Shown: in pieces, positions 17,147 to 26,492 of the stretch | How positions within the stretch are numbered: position 1 is the first letter of the stretch | Layout: each line of letters starts with the position of its first letter | Assembly (NCBI RefSeq): GCF_002157465.1 | Contig: NZ_NHOC01000008.1 | Coordinates: 57,691 to 121,690 of the forward strand | Source: Butyricicoccus porcorum | GTDB lineage: Bacteria; Bacillota; Clostridia; Oscillospirales; Butyricicoccaceae | DNA length: 64,000 nucleotides | Direction of reading: 5' to 3' | Program-made: the position numbers and the translations under genes | Notes under the pieces: model-generated | Databases searched by the model: none | What the model was told of the DNA's origin: nothing | What the model saw: the letters and a program-made list of their open reading frames with translations, nothing else

Positions 17147-18492
17147 GCTTCTGCCTCCTCGTGATATGTCCGGCATGCGGACAGGAAGTTCTGCGCCGCG
17201 CGCACACTGCCCGCAAAATGGAAATGCGGATATCCCGCATGTACTGTTTGTGTCGCTTCCACGCAGTCCCAGCTGCGCGCCCGCAGCGGCTTCTGCGCGC
17301 GGAAGCTATTCCCCTGCCGCTCGCTCTGCGCATAGTGAAATTCATGCGCATGCAGGCGTTCTCCCGCCGCACACAGCAGGGAATCGTGCTTTGCTGTCAG
17401 CGTAACATAGCCGAATTGCTGTAATTTTTTCGTCATGTGCGCCGCGCCGCCGCAGATGCCTGCCATCGGCACGCCGTCCAGTGTATCATGCAGCAGCAGA
17501 AAGCCGCCGCATTCCGCAACGGTCGGTACGCCGCGCTGTACTGCCATGCGCAGCTCGTCCAGCAGCGTGCGGTTTTCGCCCAGCTGCTGCGCATACAGCT
17601 CGGGATACCCGCCGCACAGCAGCAAACCATCGATATGCTCCGGCAGGTGCGCATCGTGCAGCGGTGAAAACGGCACAAGCTGCGCACCCATCTGCGTGAG
17701 TACATCCAGACTGTCCGCATAATCGAAGCAGAACGCCTCATCACGTGCCATGGCGATGCGCAAGCCGTCCCCGCAATGCGGGTACTCCGGCTGAGTATCG
17801 TCCAGCGCAGGCGCGGTGCGCGCCAGCGCCAGCACCCCGTCCAGATCGATACCCGCGCGGGCGTGACCCGCGAGCACCTGCATTTTCTGCTTCAAGTCCG
17901 TGATCTCACCCGCCGTGACCAGTCCGAGATGGCGGCTCTCCACCGCACAGCTCTCATCGCGCGGCAGTGCGCCGTAAACGGTCAGACCGGTGTGCTGCTC
18001 GACAATATTCGCATAGTAATCCGTCATCGACGGAGAAATACCGTTGAGAATCACGCCGCGAATGGTATTTTCTTCAAAATTCAGATAACCGCGCAGCAGC
18101 GCTGCAAGTGACAGCGACATGCCGCGCGCGGACACGACCAGTACCGTCGGGGACTGGGTGAGCCGTGCGAGATCGGCGGTGGAATTTTCGCTCGAGGTGC
18201 CGCCCAGCCCGTCATAATAGCCCATCACGCCCTCAATGACGGAAATGTCGCCCGCATGTTTCGCCAGCAGGCGCGGGACGGTATCCCGCCCGCACAAAAA
18301 CGTGTCCAGATTGCGTGAACGCGCACCGATGATGCGGCTGTGGAACATCGGGTCGATATAATCCGGCCCGCACTTAAATGCCGCCGTGTCCATCCCGCGG
18401 TCAACAAACGCCTGTAAAATCGCACAGGTAACCGTTGTCTTGCCGCAGCCGCTGCCCGTGCCACCGATCACCAGCCGCGGCGCCGCCCTCAC
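17143..18492 (-). CDS. cbiA: Cobyrinate a,c-diamide synthase
   Basis: Amidates the a and c carboxylates of cobyrinate, with ATP and glutamine. 449 residues. ATP-binding loop IGGTGSGCGKTTVT, KCGPDYIDPMFH, and VIEGVMGYYDGLGG in the synthetase domain; the amidotransferase half has LLLCGGYPELYA and the nucleophile in VAECGGFLLLH, with HEFHYA later. The start is GTG at 18492, overlapping the cbiET stop (GTGA), so it is translationally coupled. Confidence 0.96.
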   Translation of the reverse strand: MRAAPRLVIGGTGSGCGKTTVTCAILQAFVDRGMDTAAFKCGPDYIDPMFHSRIIGARSRNLDTFLCGRDTVPRLLAKHAGDISVIEGVMGYYDGLGGTSSENSTADLARLTQSPTVLVVSARGMSLSLAALLRGYLNFEENTIRGVILNGISPSMTDYYANIVEQHTGLTVYGALPRDESCAVESRHLGLVTAGEITDLKQKMQVLAGHARAGIDLDGVLALARTAPALDDTQPEYPHCGDGLRIAMARDEAFCFDYADSLDVLTQMGAQLVPFSPLHDAHLPEHIDGLLLCGGYPELYAQQLGENRTLLDELRMAVQRGVPTVAECGGFLLLHDTLDGVPMAGICGGAAHMTKKLQQFGYVTLTAKHDSLLCAAGERLHAHEFHYAQSERQGNSFRAQKPLRARSWDCVEATQTVHAGYPHFHFAGSVRAAQNFLSACRTYHEEAEA

Positions 18493-19667
18493 AGGTTACC
18501 TCCGATCAGGTAAACAGGATTCTGCGCCGTCATCATGTGATAGCTGCCGACCGCACGCGCGCGCGATACCTGCACGCAGGAAATTTCCGGCTGTATGCCG
18601 GCATCTGAAAGCGCCTGCATCGCCGCATGGACGGTTTCCAACGCAATGGCAGAGATGACCATGCGCACGCTGGGGTTTTTCTCCAGCAGTGCGCGCACGA
18701 TGTCCGGCAGATTGCCCCGGCTGCCGCCGATAAAGGCACAATCCGGTGCGGGCAGGATGTCCAACCCCTCGGGCGCCTTTGCCGCAACCGCCGTCACATG
18801 GTAATTGCCCGTCTGCACGCGATTGCGCGCGATGAGCTCCAACGCGTCCTGCTTGCACTCTACCGCAAAGACCTGTCCGCGATTGGCGCGCCGCGCCAGC
18901 TCCATCGACACTGAGCCGGTACCCGCGCCGATGTCATAGACGGTATCCGCCGGGTGGACTGCCAGCAGGTCGCACGCCAGCCAGCGTACCTCCTGTTTGG
19001 TCATCGGCACCTCGCCGCGCACAAAATCGCTGTCGCGCAGCGGGCGCGATATCTCCGCCGGGCAGTCGTTTTCGACCAGCATCACGCTGAGATCGGCAAA
19101 ATTCAGCCGGGAAAGCTCCTCCGGCGAGCCGGAAACCATGCGCTCATCCACTGCACCGAGGTTTTCCCCGACATGCACGCGCACATGGTTCAGCCCTGCA
19201 TCTGCAAGCACCGCACACAGCGCGTCCGCGCGGAATTTCCCGCCGGTCAGCGCAAACACCTTGCGGTGGCAGCTGACTGCGCCGAGCAGTCCGCCTTCTC
19301 TGCCGTGCATACTGAGCAATACGGCGTCGTCATACGAGGTGCCCAGCTTCGCGCAAAACACCTGCAAGCTGCTCATGCCGGGCAGGATGCGGACGCGCCC
19401 ATGCGCGCGCAGCTTTGCCGCCAGTGACTTTGCCGCGCTGAAAAATCCGGTGTCGCCGCTGAGCAGGATGGCAATCCTGCCTTCACAGGCGCACGCACGC
19501 TCTGTCAGCTGTGTGAGCGGCACGGCTTCGATATCGCGGATGCCGGACAGTCCGTCCGCCAGACGCGGCGTCGTAAGCACGATATCCGCGCGCGCAATTT
19601 CCTCCCGCGCCTGCGCGGTCAGCAGGGCTTCACAGCCCATGCCCGCGCCAATCAGAACAAATTCCAT
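18489..19667 (-). CDS. cbiET: CbiE-CbiT fusion (cobalt-precorrin-7 C5-methyltransferase / precorrin-6B C15-methyltransferase, decarboxylating)
   Basis: 392 residues. Residues 1 to about 200 form the CbiE tetrapyrrole methylase (VLIGAGMGCEALLTAQA; LLSGDTGFFS; ILPGMSSLQVFCAKLG). Residues about 205 to 392 form CbiT (MTKQEVRWLACDLL; SAM-binding DIGAGTGSVSMELAR; FIGGSRGNLPDIV). The same order is found in the aerobic CobL. Starts 4 bases after hemL. Confidence 0.95.
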   Translation of the reverse strand: MEFVLIGAGMGCEALLTAQAREEIARADIVLTTPRLADGLSGIRDIEAVPLTQLTERACACEGRIAILLSGDTGFFSAAKSLAAKLRAHGRVRILPGMSSLQVFCAKLGTSYDDAVLLSMHGREGGLLGAVSCHRKVFALTGGKFRADALCAVLADAGLNHVRVHVGENLGAVDERMVSGSPEELSRLNFADLSVMLVENDCPAEISRPLRDSDFVRGEVPMTKQEVRWLACDLLAVHPADTVYDIGAGTGSVSMELARRANRGQVFAVECKQDALELIARNRVQTGNYHVTAVAAKAPEGLDILPAPDCAFIGGSRGNLPDIVRALLEKNPSVRMVISAIALETVHAAMQALSDAGIQPEISCVQVSRARAVGSYHMMTAQNPVYLIGGNL

Positions 19668-19671
19668 GTCC

Positions 19672-20952
19672 TTACAGCTCCTGCATGACGCGGGATGCCG
19701 CCAAAACCGTGTTCATCAGGTCGTCTTTTGTATGCGCTGCACCGACGAACATCGCCTCAAACTGTGCCGGAGCAAGATAAATCCCCTGCTTCAGCATCGC
19801 ACGGAAATACGCCGCATAGCGCTCGGTATCGCTCGACTTTGCGCCCGCAAAATCGGTCACCGGGCGGTCGGTAAAGAACACGCTGAGCAGCGAGCCGATC
19901 TGGTTGACCGTACAACCCTTGTGGTACTGCTCCTCCAGTGCGCGCAGCTGAGTTGCCAGCCAGATGGCACTGTTTTCAATCTGCATATAAATTTCCGGAT
20001 GCTCGTTCAGGATGGTCAGCTGTGCCAGACCCGCCGCCATTGCGACTGGATTGCCGGACAACGTGCCTGCCTGATACACCGGGCCGGTCGGCGCAACCTG
20101 CTCCATCAGCTTCTTGGAACCTGCGAATGCACCCACCGGCATGCCGCCGCCGATGATTTTGCCGAATGTCACAAGGTCGGCGCGCACGCCGAAGTATTCC
20201 TGTGCACCGCCGCGCGCCAGACGGAAGCCCGTGATGACCTCATCAAAAATCAGCAGCGCGCCGTACTGGTCACACAGGCGGCGCAGTCCTTCCAGAAAGC
20301 CCGGTGCAGGCGGGACAACACCCATATTTGCTGCAACCGGCTCGACAATGACCGCCGCGACCTCGCCGTCATTCGCGCGCAGCAGCGCTTCCACGCTGTC
20401 CAGATTGTTGTACTGTGCCGTCAGTGTGCCGGAAGCAATCGCCGCCGGCACACCGGCGGAATCCGGCCTGCCCGCAGTCAGCGCGCCAGAGCCCGCCTTA
20501 ACCAGCATGGAATCGGAATGGCCGTGATAGCAGCCCTCAAATTTGATGATTTTATCGCGCCCGGTTGCACCGCGCGCCAGACGGACGGCACTCATAACCG
20601 CCTCCGTACCGGAGTTTACCATGCGCACCATTTCAATGCCCGGCACCATCGAACACACCAGCTTTGCCAGTTCAGTCTCACGTCCGGTCGGCGCACCGAA
20701 GCTCAAACCGTCCTTCATCGTGTCCGCAACCGCCTGCAACACATCCGGGTGGCTGTGTCCCAGAATCATCGGCCCCCATGAGCCAACATAGTCGATATAT
20801 TCCACGCCATCCACATCCGTGATATAGGCTCCCTTTGCGCTGCGAATAAACCGCGGTGTCATGCCGACGGCACGATACGCGCGAACCGGGCTGTTAACGC
20901 CGCCCGGCATGACGGCACAGGCCTCTGCAAACATTCTCTCCGAAGTGTCCAT
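19672..20952 (-). CDS. hemL: Glutamate-1-semialdehyde 2,1-aminomutase
   Basis: PLP enzyme that makes 5-aminolevulinate, the C5-pathway step after HemA. 426 residues, normal length. PGGVNSPVRAYRAVG, VDGVEYIDYVGSWGPMILGH, VNSGTEAVMSAVRLARG, and the PLP lysine in VTFGKIIGGGMPVGAF. AGGAGAGGAG precedes the ATG. Embedded in the cobalamin operon, so its expression should fall when B12 is plentiful. Confidence 0.97.
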   Translation of the reverse strand: MDTSERMFAEACAVMPGGVNSPVRAYRAVGMTPRFIRSAKGAYITDVDGVEYIDYVGSWGPMILGHSHPDVLQAVADTMKDGLSFGAPTGRETELAKLVCSMVPGIEMVRMVNSGTEAVMSAVRLARGATGRDKIIKFEGCYHGHSDSMLVKAGSGALTAGRPDSAGVPAAIASGTLTAQYNNLDSVEALLRANDGEVAAVIVEPVAANMGVVPPAPGFLEGLRRLCDQYGALLIFDEVITGFRLARGGAQEYFGVRADLVTFGKIIGGGMPVGAFAGSKKLMEQVAPTGPVYQAGTLSGNPVAMAAGLAQLTILNEHPEIYMQIENSAIWLATQLRALEEQYHKGCTVNQIGSLLSVFFTDRPVTDFAGAKSSDTERYAAYFRAMLKQGIYLAPAQFEAMFVGAAHTKDDLMNTVLAASRVMQEL

Positions 20953-20970
20953 CTCGTTACTCCTCTCCTG

Positions 20971-22476
20971 TCAGTCCCGCGCGGCACAATGCTCCCGCAG
21001 GGTGTCTATCATCGCGTCAATCGTCGCATTTGCGGCGGTAATGGTATGCATGCCCGCCTGCTGTGCGGCCTTCTGTGTGCTCGGGCCGATGCACAGTGCG
21101 GTAAAGCTCGTCAGATCGGTATCTGCCGACAGGCTGCCGACAAAGCCGTGCACGGTAGAGGCGCTGGTAAACGTCACATAATCGACCGCGCCGCGCGCCA
21201 ACAGCCCTGCCAGCTCCTCACTGCGCTCGCTGCGATATACTGTGCGGTAAATTGCAACATCGTCAAACGCCACGCACGCCTCCGAAAGCAACGCAGGCAG
21301 TTCCGGTGTACCGATCTCCGCACGCAGCAGCAGCACGCGCTCACCGTCGCGCACAAGACGGATCAATCCCTCCGCCAGATGTACGGAATCGTACACATCT
21401 GGGACATAATCCGCACGCAGACCGTGCTCGCGCAGTTTTTTCGCCGTGCCCGCGCCGATGACGGCGAGCTTCAGATGCGCAAGGCTGCGCGCATCCATCT
21501 CCGCCGCATCCAAAAGTCGTGCGAGCGTATCCACGCCCGCCGGACTGGTCAGCACCAGCCAGCTGTACTGCTCCAGCGATGCCAGCGCTTCCACAACCGG
21601 CATATTCGGCCAGATGTCCTGTGTCTCAATACACGGATAGGAAAGGACATCTGCACCGAGCCTGCGCAGACGGTCGGTCAGCGTGCCCGCACGCTGTCTT
21701 GGACGCGTGACCGCGACGGTCACGCCGTGCAGCGGCAGCGTGTCATACCAGTCAAACCGGTCGGACAGCGCACAGACCGCACCGACAATCAAAATCGCCG
21801 GGCTGGAAATGCCCATCTCGCGCATGCGCTGCGCGAGTGTGCCGACCGTAGCGACCAGCTTGCGCTGGCGCGGCAGCGTGCCGCGCTCCACCATCGCCGC
21901 GGGCAGGTCGGGAGACATCCCCGCCTGCATCAGCCTGTCCAGAATCGCCGGGGTGCTCGTCACGCTCATCAGGAAAACCAACGTGCCGCCATGGCGCACC
22001 AACGCGTCAAAATCGATGTGCAGCTCGCCATTTTTCTTTGCGTGACCTGTGATAATGTGCACCGACGAGGTGAAATCACGGTGCGTCACGGGGATTCCCG
22101 CATAGGCGGGCACCGCCAGCGCGCTGGTCACGCCCGGAATGACATCGAAATCAATGCCGTTTTCCGCGAGCAGCTCCAGCTCCTCGCCGCCGCGCCCAAA
22201 CAGAAAGCAGTCGCCGCCCTTGAGCCGCACGACATTTTTTCCCTCACGCGCCTTTTCCAGCAAAATCTCATTGATGCGCGGTTGCGGCACGGGATGATGG
22301 CAGCTGCGCTTGCCCACATCGATCTGTTCGGCGTGGTTCGGCATCAGCGCCAGAATTTCCGGCCCAACCAGCCGGTCATATACAACAACATCCGCCTCGG
22401 CAATCGCCTGGCGGCCCTTCACAGTGAGCAGTCCCGGATCCCCCGGCCCTGCTCCCACCAGTGTGACATGTCCCAT
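20971..22476 (-). CDS. cobA-hemD: Fused uroporphyrinogen-III C-methyltransferase / uroporphyrinogen-III synthase
   Basis: 501 residues. Residues 1 to about 245 are the SAM uroporphyrinogen-III methyltransferase (LVGAGPGDPGLLTVKG; VVRLKGGDCFLFGRGGEE; VIPGVTSALAVPAYAGIPVTHR). Residues about 250 to 501 are HemD (VTVAVTRPRQRAGTL; LVLTSPAGVDTLARL; VDYVTFTSASTVHGFV). This order of fusion is well known in Clostridia. The second ATG (22476) was chosen because GGGAGGG sits 7 bases upstream; the ATG at 22482 overlaps that site and the hemC stop. Confidence 0.95.
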   Translation of the reverse strand: MGHVTLVGAGPGDPGLLTVKGRQAIAEADVVVYDRLVGPEILALMPNHAEQIDVGKRSCHHPVPQPRINEILLEKAREGKNVVRLKGGDCFLFGRGGEELELLAENGIDFDVIPGVTSALAVPAYAGIPVTHRDFTSSVHIITGHAKKNGELHIDFDALVRHGGTLVFLMSVTSTPAILDRLMQAGMSPDLPAAMVERGTLPRQRKLVATVGTLAQRMREMGISSPAILIVGAVCALSDRFDWYDTLPLHGVTVAVTRPRQRAGTLTDRLRRLGADVLSYPCIETQDIWPNMPVVEALASLEQYSWLVLTSPAGVDTLARLLDAAEMDARSLAHLKLAVIGAGTAKKLREHGLRADYVPDVYDSVHLAEGLIRLVRDGERVLLLRAEIGTPELPALLSEACVAFDDVAIYRTVYRSERSEELAGLLARGAVDYVTFTSASTVHGFVGSLSADTDLTSFTALCIGPSTQKAAQQAGMHTITAANATIDAMIDTLREHCAARD

Positions 22477-22478
22477 GG

Positions 22479-23363
22479 TCATCCCTCCCGTTTCATCCGC
22501 TTTGCCAGCTCTGCGGCACAGTCTGCGCCGTCGGCACGCGGACAGCTTATCGTTTCGACGCGGGTACGTGTGCGGTCATCCGAGACATACAGGCCGGTCA
22601 GCTGCATCGTATCCGCATCGGTCAGGCGGGCAAACGCCGCCACCGGCGACGAACAGCCGCCGTCCAGCGCGCGGATAAACGCGCGCTCCGCCATCGCACA
22701 GGCGAATGCATCCGCATCGTGAAAGGTGCGCAGGCAGGCAGTATCAAAGCCCTCCCGCGCCTGCACCGCCAGAATGCCCTGGCAGGCAGACGGAATCAGT
22801 TCCTCCGGCGAAAAAACGCGGTGAATGCGGCTGTCCAGCCCGAGGCGATGCAGCCCTGCCTGTGCAAGCACCAGCGCGCCGTATTCGCCGCTGTCCAGCT
22901 TGCGCAGCCGCGTCTGAATGTTGCCGCGCACCGGGCGAATCTCCAGCTCCGGATACAGCGCCTGTAACTGAATCGTGCGCCGTGCGGACGCACAGCCGAC
23001 CGGTCTGGATTTGTCCCATTCCTGACACCCCTCCGGCAATACCAGAACGTCATACGGTGTCTCGCGCCGCGAGACCGCAACGAGCGGCAGACGCGGGTCG
23101 AGTTCGGCCGGCAAATCCTTCATCGAATGCACGGTCAGATCAACCTCGCCTGCGAGCAAGGCGCGGTCCAGTTCTTTGACAAACAGACCCTTGCCGCCTA
23201 CTTTGTCCAGTGTGCGGTCGAGAATTCGATCGCCTGTGGTTTTCATCGTCACCAGTTCGGTGGAAATGGCGGGCTCTGCTTCGCGGATGGCATCCATCAC
23301 CATATCACTCTGAATCACCGCCAGCCGGGATTCGCGGCTTCCGACTCGGATTACTCTGTTCAT
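22479..23363 (-). CDS. hemC: Hydroxymethylbilane synthase (porphobilinogen deaminase)
   Basis: Polymerises four porphobilinogens. 294 residues. RVGSRESRLAVIQSDMV at the start, KGLFVKELDRALLAGEVDLTVHSMKDLP, and the dipyrromethane cofactor cysteine in ALDGGCSSPVAAFA. Overlaps the cbiJ fusion gene upstream by 4 bases and is coupled to cobA-hemD downstream. Its substrate-making partner hemB is not in the operon. Confidence 0.97.
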   Translation of the reverse strand: MNRVIRVGSRESRLAVIQSDMVMDAIREAEPAISTELVTMKTTGDRILDRTLDKVGGKGLFVKELDRALLAGEVDLTVHSMKDLPAELDPRLPLVAVSRRETPYDVLVLPEGCQEWDKSRPVGCASARRTIQLQALYPELEIRPVRGNIQTRLRKLDSGEYGALVLAQAGLHRLGLDSRIHRVFSPEELIPSACQGILAVQAREGFDTACLRTFHDADAFACAMAERAFIRALDGGCSSPVAAFARLTDADTMQLTGLYVSDDRTRTRVETISCPRADGADCAAELAKRMKREG

Positions 23364-24535
23364 GTCCGCGACTCCTCCTTCAAAACCTGCCCAATGGCGC
23401 GGGCTGCCCGCGCCGTCTTTTTATGGTCACTGCCGTCGGACACCAGCCCGACCGACAGATTCGCACCCGTGCGCACTGCCGGAAAGAAAAACGTACATTC
23501 CTCCCGGTTGTCCGCGGTGCTGACAAATACATTGCGCTGTACACACAGCGTGTAAATTTCGTGATTGATGTCCCGGCGGTCTGTCGCCGCTGTCACCAGA
23601 AAAACGCCGTCCAGATCGTTCGGTTCAAATGCGCGGCGATGGTGCACCGCACCCGCAGGCGCTTCGCCCTCCGGTGCAACGACAATAACCTCTGCGCCAT
23701 AGCGCAGCAGAACTTCCGCGCGGTGCGCGCCAATTTTGCCGCAGCCGACAACCAGACACCTGCGCCCGGTCAGATCGACAAACAACGGAAAACGCATCGG
23801 CGGTTCCGGCAGCAGAAGCTGCCGCACCTGCTCCGGCGTCAGGCCGTCCTCCTGTGGACGGTCGATCAGGATCACCCGGCAGCCGCATTTTTTTGCAGCC
23901 GCCAGCTTTTCCGGCAATCCGCCCGCCTCACCTGTATCCTTGGTCACGAGCCATTTCGCACCGCTCATGTGAATCAGCGCACAGTTCAGCTCTTCCGAAA
24001 ACGGGCCTTGCATCAGGATGAGATGCGCCGCCGGAAAACCGAGTGTTTTGCAAATCTGCATCGACGCTTCGGCGGGCAGCACACGCGGCCACAGCCGCTC
24101 TGCATAGTCCGGCACAGCGGTAAAGCAGTGCAGTTCCTTGCTGCCGACTGTCAGCAGCACGGCGCCTTCCGTCTGCGCAAGATAGTCTGCCGCCGCACGT
24201 GCGTCCGGCACATGCACGGCGCCTTCGACGTGCGTCTTCGGGCGCAGCAGGCGCAGATACCGGCACCCGGCCTGCTGACACGCCTGCCGGATATTTTGGC
24301 TGACCTCTACGGCATAGGGATGTGTGGCATCGACGGCTGTCTCCACACCGCGCAGAAAATCCGCCATCTGTGCAGCGTCCATGCGCCCGGTGTGCACGCG
24401 GATGCCCGGCAGCGCCGGCATAACCTGTTTTCCATATTCCGTTGCGACACAGGCAACCGCCTCCTGTCCCGCGCGGGACAGCTGTTCACACAGGGTTCGC
24501 CCTTCGCTCGTCCCGGAAAAAATCACTGTTTTCAT
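23360..24535 (-). CDS. cbiJ: Fusion of cobalt-precorrin-6A reductase and precorrin-2 dehydrogenase
   Basis: 391 residues. Residues 1 to about 250 are CbiJ/CobK (FSGTSEGRTLCEQL; VDATHPYAVEVSQN; ILMQGPFSEELN; WLVTKDTGEAGG). From about 252 a second Rossmann domain begins (PLFVDLTGRRCLVVGCGKIGAHRAEVLL; FLVTAATDRRDINHEI; REECTFFFPAVRTGANLSVGL), matching the N-terminal domain of siroheme synthase (SirC/Met8), which oxidises precorrin-2 to sirohydrochlorin. The fusion joins an early and a late step. Overlaps cbiH by 4 bases. Confidence 0.92.
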   Translation of the reverse strand: MKTVIFSGTSEGRTLCEQLSRAGQEAVACVATEYGKQVMPALPGIRVHTGRMDAAQMADFLRGVETAVDATHPYAVEVSQNIRQACQQAGCRYLRLLRPKTHVEGAVHVPDARAAADYLAQTEGAVLLTVGSKELHCFTAVPDYAERLWPRVLPAEASMQICKTLGFPAAHLILMQGPFSEELNCALIHMSGAKWLVTKDTGEAGGLPEKLAAAKKCGCRVILIDRPQEDGLTPEQVRQLLLPEPPMRFPLFVDLTGRRCLVVGCGKIGAHRAEVLLRYGAEVIVVAPEGEAPAGAVHHRRAFEPNDLDGVFLVTAATDRRDINHEIYTLCVQRNVFVSTADNREECTFFFPAVRTGANLSVGLVSDGSDHKKTARAARAIGQVLKEESRT

Positions 24536-25260
24536 TTGGTTTCATATCCGCGCGGCGTGACCAGCTTTCCACCGATCACACGCGTCTGGCTGTTGCCGAT
24601 AAAGACCGTCGTAAACATATCGACCGACGTATCGCGCAGCTGTGCCAGCGTGCAGACCGTGCCGCACTCGCCCGCGCGCCCGATGTTCTGCACATAACCG
24701 CAGGGGGTGTCCGGCAGCCTGCTCTTCAGCATAATGTCACACGCTTTTTGCAGATAATCCGCGCGCTTTTTGCTGGACGGATTGTACAGACAGATGCAGA
24801 AATCCGCCTGAGATGCAAAATCCAGCCGCTTTTCAATTTTCTCCCACGGCGTAAGCAGATCGCTCAGGCTGATGACCGCAAAATCATGCACGAGCGGCGC
24901 GCCGAGTACCGCTGCACCGGCACACGCCGCCGTGATGCCCGGCACGACTTCAATGTCGATGTCCGGATGATCCGCACAGACCTCGTGCATCAGCCCCGCC
25001 ATGCCATATACGCCCGCATCGCCCGAACAGATCATGGCGACCGTCTTTCCGGTCAGCGCTGCGTCACGCGCGCGCGTGCAGCGGTCAATTTCCTGCTTCA
25101 TTGGGGTCTGTAAAATTTCTTTGCCTTCGATCAGCGGGCGCACCAGATCAATATATGTGGTGTAGCCCGCGATGATATCACTCGCTTCGATAGCGGCACG
25201 CGCGCGCGGCGTCATCTGATCCGCGCCGCCCGGCCCAATGCCGATGACATAAAGTTTCAT
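24532..25260 (-). CDS. cbiH: Cobalt-precorrin-3 C17-methyltransferase
   Basis: SAM methylase that drives ring contraction. 242 residues. LYVIGIGPGGADQMTPRA at the N-terminus, SGDAGVYGMAGL, VVPGITAACAGAAVLGAPL, and CLYNPSSKKR mark the CobJ/CbiH family. No C-terminal ferredoxin-like extension. The ATG at 25260 follows GGGAGGA and overlaps hemA by 4 bases. Confidence 0.95.
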   Translation of the reverse strand: MKLYVIGIGPGGADQMTPRARAAIEASDIIAGYTTYIDLVRPLIEGKEILQTPMKQEIDRCTRARDAALTGKTVAMICSGDAGVYGMAGLMHEVCADHPDIDIEVVPGITAACAGAAVLGAPLVHDFAVISLSDLLTPWEKIEKRLDFASQADFCICLYNPSSKKRADYLQKACDIMLKSRLPDTPCGYVQNIGRAGECGTVCTLAQLRDTSVDMFTTVFIGNSQTRVIGGKLVTPRGYETK

Positions 25261-26492
25261 CCTGTCCTCCCGTCCCGCAGCTGCGGTGCCTTGCGTAAAA
25301 TGGCCTCCCGGCACGTTTCCAGCGCGCCGTCGCCCAATTCACCCTGTAAGCCGCTCAGCAGCAACCGTGCGGTTTTCTGTGCCGCCAGTCTGGCGGCGTT
25401 CTCCATTTTTTCTGTGGTTTTCCCGTCCTCCCCGTCCGAGAGCACGGCAAAATCATATCCGGTGGCGACGCGCTCCGCCGCCAGCCCGCACAGCTCATCA
25501 ATCAGCGGCAGCGCCTCGCGGTACGAGCGCCAGCGCGCAAATTCCGCCATTTCCTCATCAATGATTCGTTCCACCTGCCGACGGTCGTCTGCATCCACAT
25601 GCACATCGCGCCCGCCCATGCTGTCCATATCCAAAAAGACCGCGACATCGTCCAACTCCCGCACTGCGGGCTCAATATCGCGCGGCATGGACAGATCGCA
25701 GACGATGGACGGCACCTGCGCAAGCTGCTTCATATCGTCCAATGCAACGGTATAATGCGGGCTGGTTGTCGCGCTGAGAAGAATATCGCAATCCGCCGCG
25801 CGCTGCATGCGGTCGCCGTAGGCAATCGTTTGACAGCCCGCCGGGACAATCGTTTGACCATGGTGGTAGGAACGCAGTGTCACTGTCACGTCACAGCCGC
25901 GCGCAACGAGCAGGCTGGATGCCAGCCGTCCCATCTCGCCGTTGCCGATGACAAGCGCGCGCCTGCCGTGCAGATCACCCGCCGCCTGTTCCATCAGCGC
26001 AACCGCCTGTCCCGCAACCGACAGCGGTGCAGCGGACAGGCGCACCTGTGTGCGGCTGCGCTTGCCTGCCGTTGCCGCAAGCCGGAACAGCTGGCTCAGC
26101 TCCGCATCCGAACAGTCCGCTTCATGGGCAATCTGATAGGCGCGCTTGACCTGCGATACGATCTGATCCTCTCCCAGAATCTGTGAGCACAGGCCGCACG
26201 CGACGCGCATCAGGTGGCGCGCCGCATCGTCGCCATACCGCACCGTGAACAGGCTTTCCTCCCCCTGCGCGCCTGCGGCACGGCACAAAACGCGCGCCGG
26301 AGCCAAAAGATCCGCTCCGCTCAGGTACAATTCTGTCCGGTTGCAGGTCGCCAGCAGCACACAGCCGTCCACGCCGTTCATCTGCCGGATCACGCGGCAT
26401 AGCCGTGCGACCTGGCTGCCTGTGAACGAAAACGCTTCGCGCTTGTCCATATTGGCGCTTTTCCAGTCGATCCCCGCCATGCAAATACTCAA
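25257..26492 (-). CDS. hemA: Glutamyl-tRNA reductase
   Basis: First committed step of C5 tetrapyrrole synthesis. 411 residues. The nucleophile is in LLATCNRTELY; GLCSQILGEDQIVSQVK and the NADPH-binding loop VIGNGEMGRLA follow; the C-terminal dimerisation helix ends the protein. The likely start is TTG at 26492 with GAGG 8 bases upstream; the first ATG four codons later has poor spacing. It overlaps the cbiG end. Placing hemA under the cobalamin riboswitch ties precursor supply to B12 demand. Confidence 0.93.
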   Translation of the reverse strand: MSICMAGIDWKSANMDKREAFSFTGSQVARLCRVIRQMNGVDGCVLLATCNRTELYLSGADLLAPARVLCRAAGAQGEESLFTVRYGDDAARHLMRVACGLCSQILGEDQIVSQVKRAYQIAHEADCSDAELSQLFRLAATAGKRSRTQVRLSAAPLSVAGQAVALMEQAAGDLHGRRALVIGNGEMGRLASSLLVARGCDVTVTLRSYHHGQTIVPAGCQTIAYGDRMQRAADCDILLSATTSPHYTVALDDMKQLAQVPSIVCDLSMPRDIEPAVRELDDVAVFLDMDSMGGRDVHVDADDRRQVERIIDEEMAEFARWRSYREALPLIDELCGLAAERVATGYDFAVLSDGEDGKTTEKMENAARLAAQKTARLLLSGLQGELGDGALETCREAILRKAPQLRDGRTG

